Numbered from the stretch's first letter, positions 48,450-59,243 are shown. The stretch is 64,000 nucleotides of DNA from Pseudomonas benzenivorans (GCF_900100495.1 NZ_FNCT01000002.1:186001-250000); one strand, 5' to 3'. Program-made: numbers and translations. Notes: generated from the letters alone by a model not told the origin.

Positions 48450-49805
48450 ATGTCCGACCGTTATCTCGCCTTCGCCAATTCCGCTGCCGGCCGCCGCCTG
48501 GTCGGCGCCCTTGGCTTGCCCGCACCGCTGCACCTGGAGCGCTGGATGGCCGGACGCACCCGGCCGCTGGACGGCGCCCTGCTGCTCGGCGGCGACGGCG
48601 GCCTGGCCAGCGCCGTGCTGGGCTTCGCCAACAAGCTGAGCAACGACCTGTATGCGCCCGGCGAGGGCCAGTTCGACCTGCCGCGCTGGACCGCCGAGCA
48701 TGGCCCCAAGCTCAAGGCGCTGGTGTTCGATGCCAGCGGCCTGAGCCGTTTCGAGCAGTTGGGCGAGCTGCGCGCCTTCTTCCAGCCGGCGCTCAAGGGC
48801 CTGGCCAACTGCCCGCGGGTGGTGGTGCTGGGCCGCGCCCCCGAGTCGCTGAAAGATCCGCTGGCCGCCAGCGTACAGCGCTCGCTGGAAGGCTTCACCC
48901 GCTCGCTGGGCAAGGAAATCCGCCGCGGCGGCAACGTGCAGCTGCTGTATGTCGGCAAGGGTGCCGAGCACCAGTTGGAAGGCGCCCTGCGCTTCTTCCT
49001 CTCGCCGAAGAGCGCCTACGTCTCCGGCCAGGTGCTGCGCCTGAGCGCCTGCGCCGAGCAGGTCAAGGACTGGACGCGGCCGCTGGCCGGCAAGAAGGCC
49101 CTGGTCACCGGTGCCTCGCGCGGCATCGGCGCGGCCATCGCCGAAACCCTGGCGCGTGACGGTGCCGAGGTGCTGCTGCTGGACGTGCCGCAGGCGTTGG
49201 ACGCGCTGGAAGCCTTGGCCGCGCGCTTGGGCGGGCGCGGCCTGGCCCTGGACATCGGCGCCGAGGACGCGCCGGCCAGGCTGGTCGAGGCGCTGGCCGA
49301 CGGCGTCGACATCGTCGTGCACAACGCCGGCATCACCCGCGACAAGACCCTGGCGAAGATGAGCGAGGCCTTCTGGAACTCGGTGATCGAGGTCAACCTC
49401 AAGGCCCCGCAGGTGCTGACCCAGGCCCTGCTGGAGGCCGGCACGCTGCGCGACCACGGCCGCGTGGTGCTGATCGCCTCGATCAGCGGCATCGCCGGCA
49501 ACCTCGGCCAGAGCAATTACGCGGTGAGCAAGGCCGGGGTGATCGGCCTGGCCCAGGCCTGGGCGCCGATACTGGGCAAGCGCGGCATCAGCATCAACGC
49601 GGTGGCGCCGGGCTTCATCGAGACGCAGATGACCGCGGCCATCCCGCTGACCATCCGCGAAGCCGGCCGGCGGATGAACTCGATGAGCCAGGGCGGCCTG
49701 CCGCAGGACGTCGCCGAAGCCGTGGCCTGGTTCGCCCAGCCCGGTTCCGGCGCGGTCAGCGGCCAGGTGCTGCGGGTGTGCGGGCAGAGCCTGCTGGGGG
49801 CGTGA
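48450..49805 (+). CDS. Two-domain 3-ketoacyl reductase (FabG4 type)
   Basis: 451 aa, twice the usual FabG length. The N-terminal ~200 residues form a flavodoxin-like domain without nucleotide motifs (SDRYLAFANSAAGRRLVGALGLP). The C-terminal half is a complete SDR: TGASRGIGAAIAE, NAGITRDKTL, catalytic Ser in IASISGIAGNLGQ and YxxxK in SNYAVSKAG. This layout matches mycobacterial FabG4, which reduces 3-ketoacyl-CoA/ACP with NADH. AGGAG 9 bases before ATG. Divergent from the thiolase, 164 bases apart. Confidence 0.9.
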   Translation: MSDRYLAFANSAAGRRLVGALGLPAPLHLERWMAGRTRPLDGALLLGGDGGLASAVLGFANKLSNDLYAPGEGQFDLPRWTAEHGPKLKALVFDASGLSRFEQLGELRAFFQPALKGLANCPRVVVLGRAPESLKDPLAASVQRSLEGFTRSLGKEIRRGGNVQLLYVGKGAEHQLEGALRFFLSPKSAYVSGQVLRLSACAEQVKDWTRPLAGKKALVTGASRGIGAAIAETLARDGAEVLLLDVPQALDALEALAARLGGRGLALDIGAEDAPARLVEALADGVDIVVHNAGITRDKTLAKMSEAFWNSVIEVNLKAPQVLTQALLEAGTLRDHGRVVLIASISGIAGNLGQSNYAVSKAGVIGLAQAWAPILGKRGISINAVAPGFIETQMTAAIPLTIREAGRRMNSMSQGGLPQDVAEAVAWFAQPGSGAVSGQVLRVCGQSLLGA

Positions 49806-49893
49806 AGCCGTGCGCTGGTCCGTAGGCGATACCCGTCTACGTCCACCACAGGAGCCCGCCGGGTATCGCTTCGCTCGACCTACGCGGCCCGGC

Positions 49894-50895
49894 CTACGCC
49901 TCCCCCTTGCCGCGCTTGCGGAACTCCACCGGGGTTTCGCCGACCCAGCGCTTGAAGGCGCGGTAGAAGGTGCTCGGTTCGGAGAAGCCGGTGCGCTCGA
50001 CGATCACCTCGATGCGCTCGTCGGTCTTCAACAGCAGCTCCTTGGCCAGGCGGCAGCGGTAGTCGGTAATCAGGTCGTTGAAGCGCACCCCGGCCAGGGT
50101 CAGGCGTTCGCGCAGGCGCCGGGTCGGCATGTTCAGGCGCGCGGCGACCTGCTCCAGGGTGGCGCCGCCGTCGACCAGCAGCTCGCCGATCAGCTCGCGC
50201 ACCTTGCGTACCAGGTCCAGGCGTTCGACCTCCGCCAGTTGCCGGCGCGCCAGGGATTCGTGCATGCGTAGCAACTCCGGCGCGGCATGCCGCGAGGGCT
50301 TGCCCAGCACCGCGGCATCGAACTCCAAGGCATAACGCTCGCCCCCCAGTTGCGCCGGGCAACCATAGACCTGCCGATAGCGTTCGGCGGGTGCCCCTTC
50401 GCCGTGCATGAAGTGGACCTGGCGCGGCACGAAGTCGCCGTCGGTCAGCGCCGCGAACAAGCGGATCACCGCGCCGGCGAGCATCTCCGGGAAGTGCCGC
50501 GGCGTGCCGGGAATCAGCCCGAGGGTCAGCAGCGCCCGCTCGCCCTGCACCTCGAGGTCGGCATTCAGGGTGTCGGAAAGCAGGCGCACGTAGCGCAGCG
50601 CGTGACGCAGCCCGGCGCCGAAGGTCTCGCTGGAGAGGAACAGGTATTCCAGCAGTAGGCCGTGGAAAGCCGGCAGGTGCTCGGCCAGGTACAGGCCGAC
50701 GTGCTCCTCGCCGCATTCGTCGCTGGCGACTTGCCAGAACAGCGTTTGCGCGGCATGCGGGAAACGGCCGGCGGGCAGGCCAGCGGGTGGCCAGCCGACG
50801 CGCGCCAACACCCGCTCGGGGTCGGTTCCACTGGCACGCAGGGCGTCGATCACCGGGCGCATCAGCGCCACGTCGTCGGTAAGATCACGCATCAT
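49894..50895 (-). CDS. AraC family transcriptional regulator
   Basis: 333-aa regulator with an N-terminal arabinose-binding-like domain of the OruR/ArgR-independent type (AAQTLFWQVASDECGEEHVGLYLAEHL, LLLEYLFLSSETFGAGLRHALRYVRLLSD) and two C-terminal helix-turn-helix motifs (ATLEQVAARLNMPTRRLRERL; IEVIVERTGFSEPSTFYRAFKRW). Two adjacent ATGs at 50895 and 50892. It lies between the FabG4-type and MaoC genes, divergent from the latter, so it likely controls this fatty-acyl set. Confidence 0.9.
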   Translation of the reverse strand: MMRDLTDDVALMRPVIDALRASGTDPERVLARVGWPPAGLPAGRFPHAAQTLFWQVASDECGEEHVGLYLAEHLPAFHGLLLEYLFLSSETFGAGLRHALRYVRLLSDTLNADLEVQGERALLTLGLIPGTPRHFPEMLAGAVIRLFAALTDGDFVPRQVHFMHGEGAPAERYRQVYGCPAQLGGERYALEFDAAVLGKPSRHAAPELLRMHESLARRQLAEVERLDLVRKVRELIGELLVDGGATLEQVAARLNMPTRRLRERLTLAGVRFNDLITDYRCRLAKELLLKTDERIEVIVERTGFSEPSTFYRAFKRWVGETPVEFRKRGKGEA

Positions 50896-50980
50896 TTCGC
50901 AGCATTCTTCTTGTTGGTGAGGCGCGGCCATCTTAGGCGGCTTTGCCGCCCGGGCTCAAGGCGCAAAGCGCGAATAGGGA

Positions 50981-51017
50981 TTGACCGCCTTGCCGGGGAC
51001 AAAGGCGAGGCGGCCAA
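50981..51017. promoter_or_regulatory. Imperfect inverted repeat in the araC-maoC divergent spacer
   Basis: TTGACCGCCTTGCC (50981-50994) and GGCGAGGCGGCCAA (51004-51017) are inverted copies with two mismatches, 9 bases apart, about 54 bases upstream of the MaoC gene. Its position fits an operator for the AraC-type regulator, or a promoter element, but binding is only inferred. Confidence 0.4.
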
Positions 51018-51070
51018 TGTCTTAATGTGCATGGGGACTAAGCTGGCCCCTCTTTGCCGAGGAGAGCGCA

Positions 51071-51922
51071 ATGCCCACAGACTGGCTCGATCTGCCCACC
51101 CCACCGTCACTGCCCGGCCTGCTCGCCCGCGCCGCCCTGCGCCGCGGCATCCGCGGCAAAACCCTGCCGACGCAAGGGCTGCGCTGCGCAGTCGGTGTCG
51201 AGCCGCAACACCTGGCACGTTACCGCCAGGTCTGCGGCTTTCGCGACGACGGCCGGCTGCCCGCCACCTACCCGCACATCCTGGCCTTCCCGCTGCAGAT
51301 GAAACTGCTCACCGACCCGCAGTTCCCCTTCCCGCTGCTGGGCCTGGTGCACCTGGAAAACCGCGTCCGGGTGGTTCGTCAGCTGGGCGGCCTGGGGCCG
51401 TTCAGCGTCAGCGTGGTCGTGAACAACCTGGTCCCGCACAACAAGGGCGCGGTGTTCAGCCTGATCACCCGCCTGGAAGACCAGCTCGGCCTGCTCTGGG
51501 AAGGCGATAGCCGGTTTCTCTGCCGTGGCCTCGAACTGGCCGGCCCGGTACTGGAACGCAGCGAGGAGCCGGCCCTGCCGCTGCTGGAAGTCGCCAGCTG
51601 GCAGGCGCCCGCCAATATCGGCCGGGCCTACGCCCGCGTCGCCGGCGACTACAACCCGATCCACCTCAGCGCCGTCAGCGCCAAACTGTTCGGCTTCCCG
51701 CGTGCCATCGCCCATGGCCTGTGGAACAAGGCGCGCAGCCTGGCGGCGCTGAGCGAGCATCTGCCGGCCGCCGGCTATGCCGTGGAGGTACGCTTCCAGA
51801 AGCCGGTGCTGTTGCCGGCGCGGGTCCGGCTGCTGGCCAGCGCGCCGGCGGCGCATGGCCAGTTGAGCCTGGCCGGCGAGGACCAGTTGACCCACATGAG
51901 CGGACGCTGGCAGCTGATCTGA
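51071..51922 (+). CDS. MaoC-like double-hotdog hydratase (HtdX type)
   Basis: 283-aa (R)-specific 2-enoyl hydratase/3-hydroxyacyl dehydratase. The N-terminal hotdog half is degenerate (VNNLVPHNKGAVFSLITRLE). The C-terminal half carries the hydratase-2 motif YARVAGDYNPIHLS (Asp/His catalytic pair) and RAIAHGLWNKA. With the thiolase and FabG4-type reductase it mirrors the mycobacterial FadA2-FabG4-HtdX set. GGAG with good spacing before ATG. Confidence 0.88.
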   Translation: MPTDWLDLPTPPSLPGLLARAALRRGIRGKTLPTQGLRCAVGVEPQHLARYRQVCGFRDDGRLPATYPHILAFPLQMKLLTDPQFPFPLLGLVHLENRVRVVRQLGGLGPFSVSVVVNNLVPHNKGAVFSLITRLEDQLGLLWEGDSRFLCRGLELAGPVLERSEEPALPLLEVASWQAPANIGRAYARVAGDYNPIHLSAVSAKLFGFPRAIAHGLWNKARSLAALSEHLPAAGYAVEVRFQKPVLLPARVRLLASAPAAHGQLSLAGEDQLTHMSGRWQLI

Positions 51923-51972
51923 GCCCGTGAAACAATGCGGCTCCACCCCGAGCGCAAGCCCCGCGGAGCCGC

Positions 51973-52278
51973 ATGGACCTCACCGAACTCACCGCCCGTC
52001 TGCACGCCATCCGCGACCGCAACGACTGGCGGCAATTCCACAGCCCGAAGAACCTGGCGATGGCCGCCAGCGTGGAGATGGCCGAGCTGGTGGAAATCTT
52101 CCAGTGGCTGAGCGAGGCGCAATCGCGCCGGCTCGCCCCCGAGCAGCTGGCACATGCCGGCCAGGAAGTCGGCGATATCGTCCTCTACCTGTTGCTGCTG
52201 TGCAGCGAACTGGGCATTGACCTGGAGCAGGCGGTGCGCGCCAAGCTGGCCGACAGCGAACGGCGGTTCGCGCCATGA
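51973..52278 (+). CDS. MazG-like nucleotide pyrophosphohydrolase
   Basis: 101-aa all-helical NTP pyrophosphatase of the MazG/RS21-C6 type. The metal-binding EMAELVEIFQWL (ExxE) and HAGQEVGDIVLYLLLLCSELGID (ExxD) motifs are complete, preceded by HSPKNLAMAASVE. Such enzymes clear non-canonical or excess (d)NTPs. Its stop overlaps the cmoM start (ATGA), so the two are coupled. Confidence 0.9.
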   Translation: MDLTELTARLHAIRDRNDWRQFHSPKNLAMAASVEMAELVEIFQWLSEAQSRRLAPEQLAHAGQEVGDIVLYLLLLCSELGIDLEQAVRAKLADSERRFAP

Positions 52279-53024
52279 GCGATCGGCATTTCGACGAACT
52301 GGCCACGCGCTTCGCCGAGAAGATCTACGGCGGCGCCAAGGGCGCGATCCGCCTGGCGGTGCTCCAGGCCGATCTGGCCGACGCCCTGCCGGACCACCCG
52401 CTGCGGGTGCTGGATGTCGGTGCCGGCCTCGGCCATATGGCGCTGTGGCTGGCCCAACGCGGCCACCTGGTGACCCTCGCCGAACCCGCCGCACCGATGC
52501 TCGAAGGCGCCCGCGCGCGCTTCGCCGCCGCCGGCCAGCCGGCGACCTTCATCCAGGCGCCCTGGCAGGACCTGCTCGGCCAGCTGAATCAGCCCTACGA
52601 CCTGGTGGTCTGCCACGCGGTGCTGGAATGGCTGGCCGAACCGCACGCCATCCTGCCGGTGCTGCGCCAGCTCTGCGCGCCCGGCGGCTGGCTGTCGCTG
52701 GCCTTCTACAACAAGGACGCGCTGATCTATCGCAACCTGCTCAAGGGCCACTTCCGCAAGCTGCGCAAGGCCGAGTTCGCCGGCCAGAAGCACAGCCTGA
52801 CACCGCAGCGGCCGCTCGATCCGCGCGAGCTGGCGGCGCAACTCGCCACGCACTGGCAGGTCGAAAGTCACAGTGGGGTGCGGGTTTTCCACGACTACAT
52901 GCCGCAGGAATTCCAGGCCAAGGCCGAGCTGATCGACCTGCTGGAAATGGAGCTGGCCTACCGTCGTCACCCGAGCTTCGCCGGCCTGGGGCGCTACCTG
53001 CACTGGATCTGCCGGCCGCGCTGA
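52275..53024 (+). CDS. cmoM: tRNA 5-carboxymethoxyuridine methyltransferase
   Basis: AdoMet enzyme that methylates cmo5U34 of tRNA to mcmo5U. 249 aa. The CmoM-specific N-terminus SDRHFDELATRFAEKIYGGAKGAIRLAVL is followed by VLDVGAGLGHMALWLA (AdoMet) and CHAVLEWLAEP, LSLAFYNKDALIYRNLLKGHFRKL, all typical of the former SmtA/YecP family. Coupled to the upstream MazG-like gene by a 4-base overlap. Confidence 0.93.
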   Translation: MSDRHFDELATRFAEKIYGGAKGAIRLAVLQADLADALPDHPLRVLDVGAGLGHMALWLAQRGHLVTLAEPAAPMLEGARARFAAAGQPATFIQAPWQDLLGQLNQPYDLVVCHAVLEWLAEPHAILPVLRQLCAPGGWLSLAFYNKDALIYRNLLKGHFRKLRKAEFAGQKHSLTPQRPLDPRELAAQLATHWQVESHSGVRVFHDYMPQEFQAKAELIDLLEMELAYRRHPSFAGLGRYLHWICRPR

Positions 53025-53090
53025 GCTGAAGGCGGATGAAATCCGGGAAATGGCTGGATCGGACTGGCTCGGGAGGCCGGGAATGACATC

Positions 53091-53690
53091 ATGAGAGTCC
53101 TGTCGTGTTTACTCCTGATTGCGCTGCTGGCCGCCTGCCAGGCCGACACCCCCTATACGGCCGAGTCCCTGCCCCTGCCGCCGGCCCCGCCACAGGCCGC
53201 CGCGCACCTCGACCGCAGCGCCTACCCGGCGCCGCCGCGCGATTACGCACGCTACCGCAACTGGACCTGGCTGAACGATCGGCAACCGGCCGGCAGCGCC
53301 TGGGCCAGCTCGGCGCTGCTGCAGGAAGCGCTGGGCAACGCCCTCGACCAACGCGGCCTGCGCCCGGCCCAAGCCGGCGTCGCCGCCGACCTCGCGGTAG
53401 CGCTCGAGCTGCACCTGGAGCGCCGCGTGCGCCAGGTCCGCGAGGACTACGGCGGCTATTACGGCCACGGCCGCTACTGGAACGACTACGGCCTGTGGGG
53501 CAGCGCGCCGATCCTGCGCAGCTACGAAGAGGAAGTGCTGGTGGTGCACATCGAGCTGTTCGACGGCCGCGACGGCCAGCCGGTGTGGCGCGGCGGCGCC
53601 GAGATGCCCAGCGGCGGCAGCCAGGCCGAGCGCGCCGACGCCCTGCGCGCCGCCCTCAAGCGCGCCCTGGAGGACTACCCGCCGGCCTGA
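53091..53690 (+). CDS. DUF4136 lipoprotein, copy 1
   Basis: 199-aa predicted lipoprotein with signal peptide and lipobox LLAAC (Cys16). The body has the DUF4136 pattern [13 protein letters not shown], then [31 protein letters not shown], a Tyr/Gly-rich insert [15 protein letters not shown], and [18 protein letters not shown] near the end. Probably outer-membrane attached. Function unknown. Tandem with a paralogue 80 bases downstream. Confidence 0.88.
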   Translation: MRVLSCLLLIALLAACQADTPYTAESLPLPPAPPQAAAHLDRSAYPAPPRDYARYRNWTWLNDRQPAGSAWASSALLQEALGNALDQRGLRPAQAGVAADLAVALELHLERRVRQVREDYGGYYGHGRYWNDYGLWGSAPILRSYEEEVLVVHIELFDGRDGQPVWRGGAEMPSGGSQAERADALRAALKRALEDYPPA

Positions 53691-53770
53691 AGCGCAACAA
53701 ACCGCAATCGGCCCTTGTCGCCGGCGCCGGCTTGCGCTTGGATAAGGGCTCTGGCTCAGGAGATTCGACC

Positions 53771-54331
53771 ATGCGCCTGCCTCTGTTATTGATCCCTGCC
53801 CTGCTCCTGCTGGCTGCCTGCCAAACCACCCAGCTCAATCGCGACTTCGACCCGGACCGTGACTTCGCCGCCTACCGCAGCTGGAGCTGGCAGGAGCCGG
53901 CCCTGCAATACCGCCCCGACGACCCGCGGCTGAAGAGCGACCTGACCGAACAGCGCCTGCGCACGGCGATCGGCGAGCAACTCGACCAGCGCGGCCTGCG
54001 CCCGGCAGCCGCGGGTAGCGCCGGCGACCTCAAGGTGCAGGCCTGGTTGATCGTCGATCGGCGCCAGGACCAGGTCACCACCCATTACGGCGGCTTCTGG
54101 GGCGGGCCGTGGAACGGCTACTGGGGCGGCCCGGGCTACAGCGAGACCCGGGTCCTCGACTACCAGGTCGGTACCCTGCAGATCGACCTGTTCGACGGCA
54201 AGGACGGCAAGCTGGTCTGGCGCGGCAGCGGCGAACAGATCCTGCGCGACAGCCAGCCGAACCCGAGCGAACGCAGCGCGGCGATTCGCGAAACCGTGGC
54301 CAAGGTGCTCAGCCAGTACCCGCCGCACTAG
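53771..54331 (+). CDS. DUF4136 lipoprotein, copy 2
   Basis: 186-aa paralogue of the preceding gene: lipobox [54 protein letters not shown], Gly/Trp-rich GGFWGGPWNGYWGGPGY, then LQIDLFDGKDGKLVWRGSGEQIL. The two copies share the YRxWx[10 protein letters not shown] and ELFDGxDG..VWRG blocks but are otherwise diverged, so the duplication is old. ATG 53771 begins the signal peptide. Confidence 0.9.
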   Translation: MRLPLLLIPALLLLAACQTTQLNRDFDPDRDFAAYRSWSWQEPALQYRPDDPRLKSDLTEQRLRTAIGEQLDQRGLRPAAAGSAGDLKVQAWLIVDRRQDQVTTHYGGFWGGPWNGYWGGPGYSETRVLDYQVGTLQIDLFDGKDGKLVWRGSGEQILRDSQPNPSERSAAIRETVAKVLSQYPPH

Positions 54332-54419
54332 CAGGCCCGGCAGCAAGCTGCTGATGGCGCAGGCGCCGGCCTGCGCCTATAAGCTAAGTAACGGCATGAA
54401 CCGCTCACCAGGACCCCCG

Positions 54420-54911
54420 ATGAACCAAACCGCAGCGCTTACCCACCGCCCCGCCAACGCCGCCGACCTGAGCGAGGTGGTCGGCTTCGTCCTGACCCCG
54501 GCGGAGCTGTTCTTCTGCTATCCCAAGGCGCTCTGGCCGCTGACCGTCGGCCAACTCGCCGCGGCCAGCGCCGAGCGGCGCAACAGCACCGTGGCGCTGC
54601 AGGACGGCCGGCCCGCCGGCTTCGCCAACTTCTACCAATGGCAGCATGGCGACTTCTGCGCCCTGGGCAACCTGATGATCGCGCCCTGGGCCCGCGGCCA
54701 GGGCGTGGCGCATTACCTGATCGCGGCGATGGAAGCGCAGGCCCGCGAGCAATTCAAGGCGCGGCGCATGCTGGTGTCCTGCTTCAACGACAACGCCGCC
54801 GGCCTGCTGCTCTACGGCAAACTCGGCTATTGGCCCCAGGGCATCGTCGAACGCCGCGATCCGCAGGGGCGCCGGGTGGCCCTGGTGCAATTGGAGAAGG
54901 CCCTTGGCTGA
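54420..54911 (+). CDS. GNAT family N-acetyltransferase
   Basis: 163-aa acetyltransferase. THRPANAADLSEVVGFVLTPAELFFCYPK opens the domain. NLMIAPWARGQGVAHYLIAAME is the acetyl-CoA-binding motif A, and NAAGLLLYGKLGYWPQGIVERR the C-terminal motif B. ATG 54420 has AGGA 7 bases upstream; two earlier in-frame ATGs lack good sites. The last 8 bases overlap the start of the DsrE-like gene, giving a coupled trio with the GcvH-like gene. Confidence 0.88.
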   Translation: MNQTAALTHRPANAADLSEVVGFVLTPAELFFCYPKALWPLTVGQLAAASAERRNSTVALQDGRPAGFANFYQWQHGDFCALGNLMIAPWARGQGVAHYLIAAMEAQAREQFKARRMLVSCFNDNAAGLLLYGKLGYWPQGIVERRDPQGRRVALVQLEKALG

Positions 54912-55278
54912 AGCCGCCGTGCAACGCGTGCTGATCCTGGTGAGCAGCGGTCCGAGCACCCCGGCACGCTGCGCCGCGCCCTTCCACATCGCCACCCTGC
55001 TGGCCTGCATGGACGCCGAGGTGGTCCTTTACCTCACAGGCGAAGGCACCCAGCTGGCCCGCCGCGAAGTAGCCGAGAGCCTGCGCGCAGTGGACGGCGG
55101 CGAGCCGTTGCTGCACTTCATCGGCCAGGCCAAGCAAGCCGGTGCCCGCCTGCTGATGTGCCGCCAGCCCGGGGTGACGGTCGATGCGCAAGCGCTGATC
55201 GCCGAGCTGGACGAGATTTCCAGCGGCGGCGAACTGGCGCAGATGATCCTCGAATACGACAAGGTGCTGAGCCTATGA
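54904..55278 (+). CDS. DsrE family-like protein
   Basis: 124-aa protein with the DsrE/F fold pattern: RVLILVSSGPSTPARCAAPFHIATLLACMDAEVVLYLTGEG, then QAKQAGARLLMCRQPGVTVDAQALI, whose cysteine (MCRQ) is at the place of the active cysteine of DsrE sulfur carriers, and a C-terminal ILEYDKVLSL. The start is uncertain: TTG at 54904 has GGAG 7 bases before it and overlaps the GNAT stop; GTG at 54919 is possible. Its stop overlaps the GcvH-like start (ATGA). Suggested role: moving sulfur or redox partner, unproven. Confidence 0.8.
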   Translation: MAEAAVQRVLILVSSGPSTPARCAAPFHIATLLACMDAEVVLYLTGEGTQLARREVAESLRAVDGGEPLLHFIGQAKQAGARLLMCRQPGVTVDAQALIAELDEISSGGELAQMILEYDKVLSL

Positions 55279-55739
55279 AGCTGCAGGGCCTGGAGTTCCC
55301 CGCCGAGCTGCTCTACGCCCCGGCCTACAACCTGTGGCTGCGCGAGGACGCCGACGGCTGCCTGACCCTGGGCCTGACCGCCTACGGCTGCGCGCTCTAC
55401 GGGCAGATCTTCGCCTTCACCGGCAAGCGCGTCGGTGCCCGCATCGAGCGCGACCGCGGCTTCGGCGTGGTCGAATTCGCCAAGGCCGCCGCCTCGGCGC
55501 GCAGCCCGCTGGCCGGCGAACTGGTGGAAAGCAACGAAACCTTGCTCGCGCGCCCCGGCCTGATCAACCAGGACTGCTACGGCGCCGGCTGGCTGGTGCG
55601 CCTGCGCCCGCACGACTGGCCCGGCGTACGCGGCGAGTTCCTGCAGGGCGAGGCGGCGCTGGCGGCATTCGCCGAGCAGATGCGCCTGGACGGTTTCGAC
55701 CCGCAGGCCACCGGCGTGCAGGTGCTGCGCCACGACTGA
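55275..55739 (+). CDS. GcvH-like lipoyl-domain protein
   Basis: 154-aa protein that aligns with glycine cleavage H protein over its lipoyl domain. LYGQIFAFTGKRVGARIERDRGFGVVEFAKAA corresponds to the GcvH hairpin, with the lipoylation lysine at K70 (EFAKAA, GcvH ESVKAA), then SPLAGELVESNETL and INQDCYGAGWLVRL. No gcvT or gcvP is adjacent. It overlaps the DsrE-like gene by 4 bases, so lipoate and sulfur-carrier functions are probably linked. GcvH paralogues outside the glycine cleavage operon are known as lipoate carriers in sulfur oxidation; that role here is inference. Confidence 0.82.
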   Translation: MKLQGLEFPAELLYAPAYNLWLREDADGCLTLGLTAYGCALYGQIFAFTGKRVGARIERDRGFGVVEFAKAAASARSPLAGELVESNETLLARPGLINQDCYGAGWLVRLRPHDWPGVRGEFLQGEAALAAFAEQMRLDGFDPQATGVQVLRHD

Positions 55740-55764
55740 GGCATAAGCCGCAGACGCGGGAAAA

Positions 55765-55860
55765 TGGCGGAAGGCAGTGGGAGTCGAACCCACCCGGGAA
55801 CGGCTGCCGTCCCCCACCGGGTTTGAAGCCCGGCCGCGCCACCGGGCGCGATTGCCTTCC
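55765..55860 (-). tRNA. selC: tRNA-Sec (anticodon UCA)
   Basis: 96-nt gene that folds as a selenocysteine tRNA. It has an 8-bp acceptor stem GGAAGGCA/TGCCTTCC, an extended D stem CGCGCC..GGCGCG, anticodon arm CCGGG-CTTCAAA-CCCGG with anticodon TCA (complement of 55824-55826), a long variable arm, T arm GTGGG-TTCGACT-CCCAC, and encoded CCA at 55767-55765. It lies 18 bases after selB on the same strand. It decodes the in-frame UGA of the fdnG mRNA. Confidence 0.96.
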
Positions 55861-55878
55861 TCGATTGGTGTCCGAGCC

Positions 55879-57830
<1,952 letters not shown>

Positions 57831-57834
<4 letters not shown>

Positions 57835-59240
57835 GGCGCCTCCGGGTGCAGCTGGGCCAGTTGCGCGAGGAACGCCGGCTCGTCGTCGAGCTGGCGCAGG
57901 TCGAGCCACAGGGCGTCGTCGTCGAGACGGCCGAGCACCGGAATCGGCAGCCGACGCAGCGCCTCCTCCAGTTGGCGCAGGGCGCGTCCGCGCAAACGCT
58001 TGGGCTGTTGCGGGCGCAGGCACAGCGCGGCGCTGGGCAGGCGCGCCACCGGCTGGGCGCCGCTGCCGATCATGCCCAGGGCATCGACCACGGCGACCTG
58101 CCAGGCCGCGCCGAGTACGGTGGCTAGCTGCGGCGCCAGGCGCTCGGCCTGGGCGCGGATCTCCGCCTGCGGGCGGCTGAGCAGGCGCAGGCTGGTGAGG
58201 CGCTGGCCCAGCCGATCGGGATCGCGGTAGAGGGCGAGCACCGCCTCCAGCGCCGCCAGGGTCAGTTTGTCCACGCGCAGCGCGCGTTTCAGCGGGTTTT
58301 TCTTGATTCGTTCGATGAGCTCCTTGCGCCCGACGATCAGCCCGGCCTGGGGGCCGCCGAGCAGCTTGTCGCCGCTGAAGGTGACGATGTCCGCGCCGTC
58401 GCGCAGCGCCTCCTGCACCGTCGGCTCCCTGGGCAGGCCCCAGCGGCTGAGGTCGACCAGGCTGCCGCTGCCCAGGTCTTCCAGCAGCGGCAGGCCGTGG
58501 GCATGGGCGATGGCCGCCAGCTCGGCGGTGGCGACGCTGGCGGTGAAGCCCTGCACGCTGTAGTTGCTGGTGTGCACGCGCAGCAGCAGGCCGCTGCGCG
58601 GGCCGATGGCCTCCTCGTAATCCTTGGCATGGGTACGGTTGGTGGTGCCTACTTCGACCAGTTTCACCCCGGCGCGGGCCATGATCTCGGGGATGCGGAA
58701 GGCGCCGCCGATCTCGATCAGCTCGCCGCGCGAGATGATGCCTTGCTTGCGCGCGCCCAGGCTGTTGAGCGCCAGCAGCACCGCGGCGGCGTTGTTGTTG
58801 ACCACGGTGACCGCCTCGGCGCCGGTCAGCTCGCAGAGCAGGTCTTCGATCAGCTGGTCGCGGTCGCCGCGCTTGCCGGTCGCCAGGTCGAATTCCAGGT
58901 TGAGCGGATGGCGCGCGGCCAGGCAGATTGCCTCGACCGCCTCCTCCGGCAGCAGGGCGCGGCCGAGGTTGGTGTGCAGCACGGTGCCGGTGAGGTTGAA
59001 CAACCGCCGCACGCGGCTGCGCTGCGCGGCGGCCAGGCGTTCGCCGGCGCGCCCGGCGAGCACCGCCTCGGACAGTTCCTGGCTGGCCAGCTGGCCCTGG
59101 CGCGCCGGCTCGCGCAGCTCGTCGAGCAGGTCGCGCAAAGTCCTGAGCAGGGCCTCGCGGCCATAGCGCTGCTGCAGCGGCGCACAGGCCGGCGCGCGCA
59201 GCAGGCGGTCCACCGAAGGCAGGCGTGCCGGGTGGGTCAT
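57831..59240 (-). CDS. selA: L-seryl-tRNA(Sec) selenium transferase
   Basis: PLP enzyme that converts Ser-tRNA(Sec) to Sec-tRNA(Sec) with selenophosphate. 469 aa. N-terminal [40 protein letters not shown] and the PLP lysine in [18 protein letters not shown] are diagnostic. It starts 3 bases after the fdhE stop and overlaps selB by 4, so it is translated with both. No selD lies in the window. Confidence 0.97.
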
Positions 59241-59243
59241 CGC

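Noticed and set aside
53105..54331. 408-codon frame joining the two DUF4136 genes
   Set aside because: The first part is a shifted frame of copy 1 (Arg/Gly/Pro-rich). Copy 2 has its own signal peptide at 53771.
54328..54340. CTAGCAGGCCC at the stop codon of the second DUF4136 gene, identical to the left end of element B
   Set aside because: No matching right end is found downstream, so it may be a chance match or a remnant; not called as an element.
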